Assembly: GCF_006546835.1 (NCBI RefSeq)
Contig: NZ_VICB01000013.1
Span: forward strand, 304,784 to 368,783
Direction: 5' to 3'
Origin: Actinomyces johnsonii
Lineage (GTDB): Bacteria; Actinomycetota; Actinomycetes; Actinomycetales; Actinomycetaceae
Length of the DNA stretch: 64,000 nucleotides
Shown here: positions 26,020-35,512 of the stretch, piece after piece
Numbering within the stretch: the stretch's first letter is position 1
How the letters are laid out: each line of letters opens with the position of its first letter
Position numbers and translations under genes: made by a program
Notes under the pieces: generated by a model
Told to the model about the DNA's origin: nothing
Seen by the model: only the letters and a program-made list of their open reading frames with translations
Databases searched by the model: none

Positions 26020-26984
26020 TCACCACGCTGACCGCAACGACCACCTCCCGGATCGTCTCCCGGCTCGTGGAGCACGAAGGCACCTCCGGATCCTCTCGGG
26101 TACTGACACTCGTGATCTCGACGGACGAGACGGGGCTGGAGGAGGCTCTGTGCGCTGCCCACGGAGCAAGCCGAGATCACCCGTGTCGGGTCATCGCCGT
26201 GGTCAAACCGCCTGAGAAGGGCACCGATCACGCGACTCCGCGCAGCCGCGACGGGCACGTCTCCGCTCAAGTCGGAGGGCACCTGGACGCCGAAATCCGC
26301 GTGGGCCACGACGCCGGTGCCGGTGAAACGCTGGTCCTGCGCCCTTGGGACGAGGCCGCACTGCACACCGACACATTGGTCGTTCCCTTCCTTCTGCCCG
26401 AGGCCCCGGTGGTCGTGTGGTGGCCGACGACCGTTCCCGAGATCCCCTCACAGGACCCGCTGGGCCGCCTGGGCTCCACGCGGATCACCAACACCCCCAC
26501 TCAGGACTTCCCCGCCAGGGCGCTGCGTCGGCTGGCCCCGGTCAGTGTGCGCGGAGACATCGACCTGGCCTGGACCAGAATCACCCTGTGGCGCGCCATG
26601 GTGGCCTCCACCCTGGACCCGATTCTGCGCTCGGGCGGGCTGCGAGAGGTGATCGTGGCCGGTGAGCCTCGGAACTCCTCGCTCTCCCTCATGATCGCCT
26701 GGCTGCGACTGCGCCTGGACGTCCCTGTGGAACGGATCGATGAGGAGGACTTCAAGGGCATCTCATCCATTACCGCCAGGACCGACGACGGCGATATCGT
26801 CATCGCCCGCCACGATCTGGAGCGCGTCACCATCACCCGTCCCGGATCCCCCGAGCCCCAGGTGGTGACCATGGCCCGCCGTGAGCCCATCAGTACCCTC
26901 AACGAGGAGCTGCGCCGCCTCACCCCGGACCTCGTCTATCAGGAGGTCCTGGCCACGCTGCTGGAGGAGCCCGCGAATGAATGA
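26016..26984 (+). CDS. opcA: Glucose-6-phosphate dehydrogenase assembly protein OpcA
   Basis: A 322-residue cytoplasmic protein needed for assembly or redox-dependent activity of Zwf in cyanobacteria and actinobacteria. Family landmarks are VLTLVISTD, ALHTDTLVVPFLLPEAPVVV, WWPTTVPEIPSQDPLGRLGS-like segment near residue 130, and DLAWTRITLWRAMVAS near 185. It is translationally coupled to zwf at its start and overlaps pgl by 8 bp at its end. Function follows from the family and position. Confidence 0.92.
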   Translation: MITTLTATTTSRIVSRLVEHEGTSGSSRVLTLVISTDETGLEEALCAAHGASRDHPCRVIAVVKPPEKGTDHATPRSRDGHVSAQVGGHLDAEIRVGHDAGAGETLVLRPWDEAALHTDTLVVPFLLPEAPVVVWWPTTVPEIPSQDPLGRLGSTRITNTPTQDFPARALRRLAPVSVRGDIDLAWTRITLWRAMVASTLDPILRSGGLREVIVAGEPRNSSLSLMIAWLRLRLDVPVERIDEEDFKGISSITARTDDGDIVIARHDLERVTITRPGSPEPQVVTMARREPISTLNEELRRLTPDLVYQEVLATLLEEPANE

Positions 26985-27771
26985 CAACACCGCCGACGGC
27001 CAGGCGCTCACCGAGATCCAGATGGCCGCGGCTGCGGCTCCGGCACCGACCGTCGTCGTCGCACCGACCCTGAACGATGCGGCTCAACAGGCCTGCGAGG
27101 ACACCGTACGGATCCTGGCCGAGGCGGTTGCGAACCGAGGGGTGGCCCACCTGGCGCTGACGGGAGGCTCCGGTGGTGTGGCGCTGGCCGACTCGCTGGC
27201 CCCGCTTATCGTTGCCCAGCCCGAGCAGCTGCGCCATGCCATTCACCTGTGGTTCGGAGACGAGCGCTTCGTACCCGCGGGCGACCCAGAGCGCAACGAT
27301 CTGCTGGCCTCACCGCTCATCGCCGCCGGAGTACGGGAGTCCCAGGTGCACCGGCTGGCCGCTCCGCAGGACGTCAGCGGGCTGGACGAGGCCACGGCCC
27401 GCATGGTCCACGAGCTCGAGGCGGCGGGGCTGGCCAGTGGCGGCTTCGACGTCGTCCACGTGGGACTGGGACCCGACGCCCACGTCTGCTCGCTCTTCCC
27501 GGGGCACCCCGCCGCACTCGCGGTAGGAGCCCCTGCCGTGGCTGTACGAAGCTCCCCCAAGCCTCCCGCCCAACGCTATTCACTGACCTTCGAGACCCTG
27601 CAGCGCGCCGGCCGCATCATGGTTGTGGCCGGCGGCGAAGGGAAGGCGGAAGCGGCGCGCCGGGGCTTGGGAGCCCCTGACGTCGTCAGGGCTCCCGCCT
27701 CGTGCTGCCGTGGCCGAGAGACCACCTGGTACCTGGATGAACCGGCTTCCGCGGGCCACAGCGCCGTCTGA
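26977..27771 (+). CDS. pgl: 6-phosphogluconolactonase
   Basis: Hydrolyses 6-phosphogluconolactone to 6-phosphogluconate, closing the zwf step. The 264-residue DevB/SOL-type protein contains VAHLALTGGSGGVALADSL, IHLWFGDERFVPAGDPERND, VHVGLGPDAHVCSLFPGHPA and RYSLTFETLQRAGRIMVVAGG, the four conserved blocks of the family. ATG 26977 lies inside the end of opcA; a longer in-frame start at 26881 would overlap opcA by over 100 bp and gives a low-complexity tail. Last gene of the zwf-opcA-pgl operon. Confidence 0.93.
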   Translation: MNDNTADGQALTEIQMAAAAAPAPTVVVAPTLNDAAQQACEDTVRILAEAVANRGVAHLALTGGSGGVALADSLAPLIVAQPEQLRHAIHLWFGDERFVPAGDPERNDLLASPLIAAGVRESQVHRLAAPQDVSGLDEATARMVHELEAAGLASGGFDVVHVGLGPDAHVCSLFPGHPAALAVGAPAVAVRSSPKPPAQRYSLTFETLQRAGRIMVVAGGEGKAEAARRGLGAPDVVRAPASCCRGRETTWYLDEPASAGHSAV

Positions 27772-27790
27772 CCTCCGTAACCTCGCGGCG

Positions 27791-27805
27791 CCTGTGGACC
27801 ACAGG
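27791..27805. promoter_or_regulatory. 15-bp palindrome upstream of the secreted nuclease gene
   Basis: CCTGTGGACCACAGG is a perfect inverted repeat about a single central A, in the 80-bp gap between pgl and the nuclease gene. It ends 34 nt before the presumed -10 (TACCGT, 27840-27845). It may be an operator or only a small hairpin; inference. Confidence 0.3.
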
Positions 27806-27851
27806 GCTCGGATGCGTCTTACATGTTGGTGCGAACGGCTACCGTTGGCCC

Positions 27852-28889
27852 ATGAGCTTCCCCGGCCGGTTCCTGACACGCCTCGGCGTCATCGGCGCAC
27901 TCGGCCTATGGGGCACCGTGGCCATGCCGCCCGTCCACGCCGATGGCGTCTCCCAGGAAGCGACCGAGGATTCCGCAGCTGCTGAACTAGCCGCCCTCCA
28001 TCAGGCGCCATGGGACCAGCGCGGCGACTACATCCTGTCCCCCAAGGCTTCTCTCGAGGAGCTGTCGAAGTTGCCCGACGACGTCCCCGCCTCGCGGTCC
28101 TGGGGCGAGGGAGGCTCCCGCACCGGATGGTTCGGCGAGGCGTGGACGGATGTCGACGGTGACGGCTGCGATACCCGCAATGAGATCCTGGCTCGGGATC
28201 TGACTGACGCCGACTTCTCCCGGGCCGACGGCGTGCAGAATCGCGAAGAGGGGCATGGCCGGGGCGCGGGGGTGTGTCCGGACGCCACTGTCTGGGCCGG
28301 CACCCTCCAGGATCCCTACACCGGGAAGAAGATCGCCTTCAAGCGTGGTCAGGACACCTCCGCCGCCGTCCAGATCGACCACGTGGTGCCTCTCAACTAC
28401 CTCTACGCCCACGGCGCCTGGCAGTGGGACGAGCGCACCAGGCTGCTGGCCGCCAACGACCCGTTGAATCTCATCGCGGTCGACGGCGAGGCCAATCAGG
28501 CCAAAGGGGCCTGCGGTCCAGCGACCTGCCCCGTCGGATCCACCGATACCGGCAGCTGGAATCCCACCGGCTCCGGAGGGTGGTGGCCGGTCAACGACTC
28601 CTATCGCTGCACCTACGCACGTCGGTTCGTCTCAGTGGCCGGCGCCTACGGTCTTGGCCTGCCCCAGGCGGACGCGCAGGCCCTGCGCTCAACCCTGACC
28701 GACTGCCTGGCCGGTGGCAACGGAGCCGGGGCCCTGCCGGAGCGGGCGACGCGCACCGTCAAGAAGATGGGCTCGACCATATGGCGCTCTCCGGTCTACT
28801 CGGCGATGACGGCACTCGGCGCCCTCGCTCTAGGGTGGGGACTCATAGCTCGGGGGCTCTCCCGCCGGCGCAGAATACGGCGCCCTTGA
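27852..28889 (+). CDS. Secreted, membrane-anchored HNH (DUF1524-type) nuclease
   Basis: A 345-residue exported protein. A signal peptide covers about residues 1-30 (LGVIGALGLWGTVAMPP, then VHADG). The nuclease core has GWFGEAWTDVDGDGCDTRNE near 90, YTGKKIAFKRG, the catalytic IDHVVPLNYLYAHGAWQW near 180, NDPLNLIAVDGEANQAKG near 205 and a WWPVNDSYRCTYARRF block; this is the DUF1524/GmrSD C-terminal type HNH fold. Near the C-terminus a hydrophobic helix (about 315-335) and an arginine-rich tail SRRRRIRRP suggest membrane anchoring with the nuclease outside. Possible roles are extracellular DNA degradation or DNA uptake. TACCGT lies 6 nt before the ATG. Nuclease fold is well supported, role inferred. 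Confidence 0.8.
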   Translation: MSFPGRFLTRLGVIGALGLWGTVAMPPVHADGVSQEATEDSAAAELAALHQAPWDQRGDYILSPKASLEELSKLPDDVPASRSWGEGGSRTGWFGEAWTDVDGDGCDTRNEILARDLTDADFSRADGVQNREEGHGRGAGVCPDATVWAGTLQDPYTGKKIAFKRGQDTSAAVQIDHVVPLNYLYAHGAWQWDERTRLLAANDPLNLIAVDGEANQAKGACGPATCPVGSTDTGSWNPTGSGGWWPVNDSYRCTYARRFVSVAGAYGLGLPQADAQALRSTLTDCLAGGNGAGALPERATRTVKKMGSTIWRSPVYSAMTALGALALGWGLIARGLSRRRRIRRP

Positions 28890-28946
28890 AGCGGGCCCGG
28901 GACACATCGTTGAAGCAGGCTGAGCCCGGCCTCCTAGGATGACCCC

Positions 28947-29384
28947 ATGGCAGCTCGTTCTCAGCCCGCATCCCGTAGCAGCAGTGACCCGAGCGGACCG
29001 GCATCGGCTCGTATCGACGTCTGGCTGTGGAGCGTGCGGCAGATTAAGTCCCGCTCGGCTGCGACGAGTGCCTGCAAGGCGGGGCACGTGCGTATCAACG
29101 GTGAGACCGCCAAGCCAGCCCAGCACGTCTCGGCGGGAGACGAGGTCCGCTACCGCGTCGACGGCTTCGACCGGCTTCTCACTGTTACTCGGATCCTCAC
29201 CAAGCGGGTGGGTGCCCCGATTGCCCGCACCGCGTACATCGATTCCTCTCCCCCGCGTCCGTCTCCCTTGGATGCGCCTGCCGCTGTCATCCGGGACCGG
29301 GGCGCTGGTCGGCCCACGAAGAAGGAGAGGCGTCAACTCGACGCTCTCATGGGAGGTGGCCGCCATCAGGATGACCGCCACTGA
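28947..29384 (+). CDS. S4-domain RNA-binding protein (Hsp15/RqcP-like)
   Basis: A 145-residue protein with one S4 RNA-binding domain: RIDVWLWSVRQIKSRSAATSA followed by CKAGHVRINGETAKPAQHVSAGD near residues 22-67. The C-terminal basic end GAGRPTKKERRQLDALMGG is characteristic of Hsp15-type proteins, which bind stalled 50S subunits carrying peptidyl-tRNA. Single-domain S4 proteins of this size are either Hsp15 or RqcP-like; the C-terminal tail favours Hsp15. A TAGGAT hexamer 6 nt before the ATG and no Shine-Dalgarno suggest a leaderless message. Confidence 0.82.
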   Translation: MAARSQPASRSSSDPSGPASARIDVWLWSVRQIKSRSAATSACKAGHVRINGETAKPAQHVSAGDEVRYRVDGFDRLLTVTRILTKRVGAPIARTAYIDSSPPRPSPLDAPAAVIRDRGAGRPTKKERRQLDALMGGGRHQDDRH

Positions 29385-29486
29385 CCCGGGTGGGGGTGAG
29401 CGGCTTCACCGCTGCCAGATTTCTGAAGGAGCCGCTTCATGGGTTAGGGTTCTACTCGTTGCAAGCGGCTGGATGCCGCGAGTCGA

Positions 29487-29563
<77 letters not shown>

Positions 29564-29570
29564 GATCATG

Positions 29571-29600
29571 ATCCGCACTGTTATCAGTGCGGATTTTTTG
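29571..29600 (+). terminator. Intrinsic terminator of tRNA-Pro
   Basis: Perfect 10-bp stem ATCCGCACTG / CAGTGCGGAT with a TTAT loop followed by TTTTTG. A textbook Rho-independent terminator 8 nt after the CCA end. Confidence 0.9.
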
Positions 29601-30060
29601 TTGACGATTACGCGTTGGCGAGGCTGTAGCTGCATTCTTATACCTCGATTCCAATCAACATTCGCCACATTCGCATCTTCCGTAACAGCCATGAAGCCTA
29701 TTCTCCTCTCCCGGTCCAGGCGGAGCGGCTGCCGATGGTTACATCCGAGTAAACGGCGAGGGGATGCGATTCCCTTCAATCCGATCCTAGTGACATCGAC
29801 TTTCCGCTGAAACCTTGCGACATAAGCAGTACGCCGACAGTCGATCCCCCAGTCCGGCCACCCGACGAACTCGGTCAGAAATGTCACAATCAAATTACAT
29901 GCATGAGCCCGGCATCTGTGGTTGAGTGAACACCGACATCAAGGATGATTCACAGCATCCTGCTCGCCGGTTCATAGCCAGTTACCGCAGAGCCAACTGT
30001 GTACTCCCACATCCATCCCTGATGCTCTCCCCATCCACCCCCGATCAGAGAGAACGACAC
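29601..30060. other. Intergenic region upstream of the CAP-domain gene
   Basis: 460 bp of lower GC than the flanks. No convincing coding region on either strand. The right end has AGAGAGAACG before the CAP gene start. An AT-rich stretch near 29885-29910 (ATGTCACAATCAAATTACAT) could include a promoter for that gene, which would leave a long leader; no known riboswitch pattern recognised. Confidence 0.5.
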
Positions 30061-31023
30061 ATGAACATCAAGCGCGTCATCGCCGCAGCTGCGCTCGCCG
30101 TCGTGCCGCTGACGGCCTCTTCAACCGCACTGGCCGCTCCGGCCGCTCCTCAGGGCGCACCAGCCGCTGCCGCAGCGGTTCCCGTCCAGGTATCCCCAGA
30201 GGGGGCTCAGTACGCCAACACCATCCTGAACAAGGTCAACGAGCTCCGCCGCAAACTGAATCTCCAGCCCGTCACCCGCTACCAGGAGTTCGACGCCGTC
30301 GCCCAGGACTGGTCCGAGCACCAGGCCGAGACCGAGACCATGGCACACCGCCCCGAGTTCTACAATTCGTACCCCGGGTACAAGACTGATAAAAACTACA
30401 CCACCGCCTCCGAGAACGTGGCCATGCGCGGAGACGGAGGTGACATTGGTGCTCAGCTCTTCCAGCAGTGGCTCGAATCTCCAGGCCACTACAAGAACAT
30501 GACCGATCCGAATGCGAACATCATCGGAATCGGAATCGCCCAGAACCCCAACAGCGGCAACTGGTACGCAACCCAGAACTTCGCCGGCTACAGCGGCAAC
30601 ATCCCGTTCACGCCCACCGGAGACACCACCCCGCCGCCGACCACCGCCCCGCCGACGGCCACCACCGCTCCTTCACCGACACCAACCCCGGAGACCACAC
30701 CGTCCACGCCGTCTATCAGGACGACTCCTCCCACTCCGACGACTCCTTCCACTCCGACAGCTCCCTCCACTCCGACGGCTCCTCCGGCAACGGCGACTCC
30801 CCCTAAGGCCACGCCGACACCATCGGCTCCGGCCACCACGACGACCACCGCAACCCCGGCCAAGCCGTCCTCGACGCCTACGGTCGCCGCTCCGGGCTCC
30901 TCCACCACTCCGACGAAGCCCGCGCTGGCCACCACCGGTCCGAGCATCGCCGTCGCGGTCATCGCCGCTGGTCTGCTGGGCTCCGGCGCCCTCCTCGTCA
31001 TGCGTCGCCGCCAGGCCAGCTGA
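30061..31023 (+). CDS. CAP/SCP-domain surface protein with LAxTG sorting signal
   Basis: A 320-residue secreted protein. The signal peptide covers about residues 1-29 (MNIKRVIAAAALAVVPLTAS to ALAAPA). The CAP domain (about 50-185) has VNELRRKLNLQPV, WSEHQAETETMAHRP, YTTASENVAMRG, QQWLESPGHYKNM and YATQNFAGY, the conserved CAP blocks. A Thr/Pro-rich stalk of about 100 residues follows. The C-terminus has LATTGPSIAVAVIAAGLLGS, a hydrophobic stretch, and MRRRQAS: an LAxTG signal typical of class E sortases of high-GC Gram-positives. Proposed role is a cell-wall-anchored protein facing the environment; the biochemical activity of bacterial CAP domains is mostly unknown. Start ATG 30061 fits the signal peptide. 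Confidence 0.88.
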   Translation: MNIKRVIAAAALAVVPLTASSTALAAPAAPQGAPAAAAAVPVQVSPEGAQYANTILNKVNELRRKLNLQPVTRYQEFDAVAQDWSEHQAETETMAHRPEFYNSYPGYKTDKNYTTASENVAMRGDGGDIGAQLFQQWLESPGHYKNMTDPNANIIGIGIAQNPNSGNWYATQNFAGYSGNIPFTPTGDTTPPPTTAPPTATTAPSPTPTPETTPSTPSIRTTPPTPTTPSTPTAPSTPTAPPATATPPKATPTPSAPATTTTTATPAKPSSTPTVAAPGSSTTPTKPALATTGPSIAVAVIAAGLLGSGALLVMRRRQAS

Positions 31024-31062
31024 CTAACTTGAGGCTCCCGGTACACCCGGAGCCGCTCCTCT

Positions 31063-31111
31063 GACGGGCGCCCGCTCTCCACCGACTTATGTTGGAGAAC
31101 GGGCGCCCGTC
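31063..31111 (+). terminator. Terminator after the CAP-domain gene
   Basis: GACGGGCGCCCGCTCTCCA pairs with TGGAGAACGGGCGCCCGTC (19 bp, one mismatch) around an 11-nt loop. No long T tract, but the stem is very stable. Confidence 0.75.
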
Positions 31112-31151
31112 ATTGTCCGCATCGAGGTGCCGGCCTTGAGAGAATAGATAT

Positions 31152-32024
31152 GTGAAACGTCTTCTTCCCCTTGAATCAGAATTCCTTGCACCCCTGCCCG
31201 CCGAGATCGATCTCCGCCTCGTCGTCACAGACATGGACGGTACCCTCATCGATGGTGACGGGCGCGTTCCTGCCGGCTTGTCCCAGGTCGTTGCCCAGAT
31301 GCGTGAGGCCGGCATCGTCTTCACCCCCGCTTCGGGCCGGCAGCTGGCCAACCTCCGCGCAGTTCTGGGTCATACCGTTGATGACTCGCCGATCATCGCG
31401 GAGAGCGGGGCCCTCGCCGTCCACGGGAACGAGGAGATTCACTCCGACACCATCAGCGCCGAGGACGCCGCTGCCGCCGTCGTCACAACTCGGGAACTGG
31501 CGAGTGCCGGCTACGACGTCGGCGCAGTGGTGGCGTGCAAACGCTGCGCCTACATCGAACGGTCCGACCCCGCCTTCCTGGCTCAGGCCCGGCTGTACTA
31601 CGAAGCGCTGGAGGTCGTTGATGACCTCATGACCGTCCCTCTGGATGAGGTACTGAAGGTCGCCGTCTTCGATTTCGACGACGTCGAGAACGGAAGCTCG
31701 CAGGCGCTGACCGCGGCGGTTCCGAATGTTCAAACCGCTGTGTCCGGTCTGCACTGGGTGGATATGACGTCCCCGCAGGCCTCGAAGGGACGCGCACTGG
31801 CGGCGCTTCAGGCCAGGTTGGGCATCCTTCCCGAGCAGACGGCTGTCTTCGGTGACTACCTCAACGATCTGGACCTCTACGAGCACGCGGACCTGGGCTT
31901 CGCCATGCGCAACGCTCACCCCGGCATCCACGCGGCGGCTGCCTTCACAGCACCGGCCAACACCGAAAACGGCGTGCTGCGCACGGTTGAGGAGCTGCTT
32001 CGGCGCTCACGCCCTCGGAACTGA
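31152..32024 (+). CDS. HAD superfamily hydrolase, Cof type (class IIB)
   Basis: A 290-residue cytoplasmic phosphatase. Motif I is VVTDMDGTLID near residue 26 with the nucleophile Asp, motif II Thr/Ser is in FTPASGRQLANL, the conserved Lys is in SPQASKGRALAAL, and motif IV is AVFGDYLNDLDLYEHAD. The cap domain between about 85 and 190 is the class IIB type, as in sugar-phosphate and FMN phosphatases. Start GTG 31152, without a clear Shine-Dalgarno. Substrate probably a sugar phosphate, not defined by sequence. Confidence 0.85.
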   Translation: MKRLLPLESEFLAPLPAEIDLRLVVTDMDGTLIDGDGRVPAGLSQVVAQMREAGIVFTPASGRQLANLRAVLGHTVDDSPIIAESGALAVHGNEEIHSDTISAEDAAAAVVTTRELASAGYDVGAVVACKRCAYIERSDPAFLAQARLYYEALEVVDDLMTVPLDEVLKVAVFDFDDVENGSSQALTAAVPNVQTAVSGLHWVDMTSPQASKGRALAALQARLGILPEQTAVFGDYLNDLDLYEHADLGFAMRNAHPGIHAAAAFTAPANTENGVLRTVEELLRRSRPRN

Positions 32025-32033
32025 AGCTGAGAT

Positions 32034-32073
32034 CTGGGACGGTCTCGAATCCGCGAGTCCGGGACCGTCCCAG
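32034..32073. terminator. Bidirectional terminator, HAD gene / rhodanese gene
   Basis: CTGGGACGGTC and GACCGTCCCAG form a perfect 11-bp stem with an 18-nt loop between convergent genes; GGGTGTTTCT follows on the plus strand. Confidence 0.7.
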
Positions 32074-32102
32074 GGGTGTTTCTCAGCGCGTTGACTGTCG
32101 GG

Positions 32103-32399
32103 CTACTGGCTCAGCCAGGCCTTCATACCGCCGGTGACATTGACCAGCTCGCCGGCGTAACCGGCTGCAGTCAGCGCCTGGATCGCCTTGGCGGAGCGCA
32201 CGCCAGCGGCACAGATGACTGCGGTGGGCCTGGCCGGATCGAGCTCGCTCATCCGGTCAACGACCTGCCCTAGCGGTATGTTGACCGATCCGGAAATAGC
32301 TGCTTGGGCCACCTCGTCCGGCTCTCGCACGTCAAGGACCACCAGGTCCTTCTCCGTCTCGAGCCGGCCACGTAGTTCGTCGGCGCTAACCTCTTTCAT
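32103..32399 (-). CDS. Single-domain rhodanese-like sulfurtransferase
   Basis: A 98-residue GlpE/PspE-like rhodanese. VLDVREPDEVAQAAI and SVNIPL form the N-terminal signatures, and the active-site loop is VICAAGVRSAKA with the catalytic Cys near residue 63, followed by NVTGGMKAW. It moves sulfane sulfur between small thiols or proteins. Tandem ATGs occur at 32402 and 32399; the second is 5 nt from GAGGAGG and is preferred. It overlaps the GNAT gene stop (TGATG), making it the third gene of a pgi-GNAT-rhodanese operon. Confidence 0.87.
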   Translation of the reverse strand: MKEVSADELRGRLETEKDLVVLDVREPDEVAQAAISGSVNIPLGQVVDRMSELDPARPTAVICAAGVRSAKAIQALTAAGYAGELVNVTGGMKAWLSQ

Positions 32400-32947
32400 C
32401 ATGTCCTCCTCAAGGGTCGTGGATCGCTGACATAACAGAGCATTCGGCTGGTCTCGCCAGACTCCGTGTTCCGGAAGCCGTGCCGCTCATAGAACCGTCG
32501 TGCCTCACGATCGGCCTCATCGACGCCGATGCGAATCTCGAGCGCACACCGTTGTCTCACCTGTTCCAGCGCCTCCAGGAGCAACCGGGAGCCGACGCCG
32601 CGGTTGCGCAGTTCCGGCTGCACATAGAGTTCCTCGAGCTCAGCGATCGGCCCGTCGCCATAAGGTGTGGGACGCAAGGTCAGGTAGGCCAAGCCCACTG
32701 CCCGTGGGGCGTCAGTGCTGCTGTCCTCGGCCACCAGCACCAGGACGTCCTGACGTTCCAGCATCATCTGGAACCTGGAGGTGAAGTCCTGCGCCGAGGG
32801 CGTCGGGGTGTCGAACTCAGTGTTGAAGTCGAACAGCAGGCGACCGGCACATGATGCATCCGCCGCACCTGCCACACGCACGTGGATGTGCTGAGCGTCT
32901 TCGTGCGGGTCCATCGGGACTGAGTCGCCGTCGTTCTCGTTCCGCAT
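32399..32947 (-). CDS. GNAT family N-acetyltransferase
   Basis: A 182-residue acetyltransferase. The start of the fold is IHVRVAGAADASCAGRLLFD, the beta4 strand is AVGLAYLTLRPT, and the acetyl-CoA loop is ELYVQPELRNRGVGSRLL near residue 115, followed by VDEADREARRFYERHGF. Such proteins acetylate small molecules or amino termini; substrate unknown. ATG 32947 lies 5 nt after the pgi stop codon. The ATG at 32914 is a shorter alternative. Coupled to both pgi and the rhodanese gene. Confidence 0.82.
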   Translation of the reverse strand: MRNENDGDSVPMDPHEDAQHIHVRVAGAADASCAGRLLFDFNTEFDTPTPSAQDFTSRFQMMLERQDVLVLVAEDSSTDAPRAVGLAYLTLRPTPYGDGPIAELEELYVQPELRNRGVGSRLLLEALEQVRQRCALEIRIGVDEADREARRFYERHGFRNTESGETSRMLCYVSDPRPLRRT

Positions 32948-32951
32948 CGGG

Positions 32952-34607
<1,656 letters not shown>

Positions 34608-34681
34608 GGCTACAGTCTATGGGTGTTGCAGCCGCGCGCCACTCCTCCGGCGCCAACCGTTTTCAGGATTGCGGGGTCCTC

Positions 34682-35512
34682 ATGATGGTTCCTGAAGTAC
34701 CGGCAAGAAGTCAGGCGGTTCTCACCTCTGCCGATGCCGTGCGCGCCGCCCTGGTCGAACTGTCCGACGAGTCCAAGGCGGCACAGGTCGCCCGCTACCT
34801 GCGCGCCGTGCCCGGCGGCTATGGAGAGGGCGACCGCTTCCACGGCGTGCCCGTCCCGCAGGTCCGCGACATTGCGAAGCGCGCCGTTCTTGACGACGAC
34901 GAGCTGGAGCGTCTGGTGGCCGGCCCCTGGCACGAGGAGCGGATGGCCGCGCTGTGCGTCGCCGTCGCTCAGGCCAAGCGAATCAGCCGTCTGCTGGGCT
35001 CGAGACGAGCGAAGCGAGCTCCCGATTCGCAGGCTGTCCAGGAGGCGCTGGCCAGGCGCGAGGAGCTGGGGCGGAGATATCTGGACTGGGTCGGCCGGGA
35101 CCTGGTCAACAACTGGGACCTGGTGGACACCTCGGCTGAGCACCTCGTGGGGGCCTGGCTCCTCGTTCCTCTCGCGGGAGCACAAGGGCTGCCCTCCCGA
35201 ATCAGCGATCTCACCACAAGCAGCAATGTGTGGGAACGGCGCGTAGCGGTCATGTCCACCTTCGCCACCACCCGAGCCGGCACCGACTGGCCGACCTACG
35301 CCGTCGCCCGGCGGCTGCTCGATGATCCTCACGATCTCATCCACAAGGCGGTCGGCTGGATGCTGCGGGAGGCGGGCAAGCGCGTCGATGAGGCCTCACT
35401 CGTCGCATTCCTTAACCAGTACGCCGCGCACATGCCCCGAACGATGCTGCGTTACGCCATCGAGCGGCTCACCCCAGAGGCTCGAGCCCACTACCGGTCA
35501 CTGAGAGCCTGA
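34682..35512 (+). CDS. DNA alkylation repair protein, AlkD-like
   Basis: A 276-residue all-helical HEAT-like-repeat DNA glycosylase of the AlkC/AlkD family, which removes bulky or cationic alkylated bases. Recognisable parts are YGEGDRFHGVPVPQVRDIAK near residue 40, the NNWDLVDTSA block near 145, VWERRVAVMSTFATTRAG near 175, and HKAVGWMLREAGKR near 210; the conserved Trp and Asp of the DNA-binding groove are there. The start is uncertain: ATG 34682 or 34685, with GGGG upstream. The last 22 bp overlap the convergent AraC-type gene. Confidence 0.85.
   Translation: MMVPEVPARSQAVLTSADAVRAALVELSDESKAAQVARYLRAVPGGYGEGDRFHGVPVPQVRDIAKRAVLDDDELERLVAGPWHEERMAALCVAVAQAKRISRLLGSRRAKRAPDSQAVQEALARREELGRRYLDWVGRDLVNNWDLVDTSAEHLVGAWLLVPLAGAQGLPSRISDLTTSSNVWERRVAVMSTFATTRAGTDWPTYAVARRLLDDPHDLIHKAVGWMLREAGKRVDEASLVAFLNQYAAHMPRTMLRYAIERLTPEARAHYRSLRA

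Noticed and set aside
30640..30900. Repeated ACC/CCG-rich DNA suspected to be a tandem repeat
   Set aside because: It encodes the Thr/Pro-rich stalk of the CAP-domain protein; repeats are compositional, not exact units.
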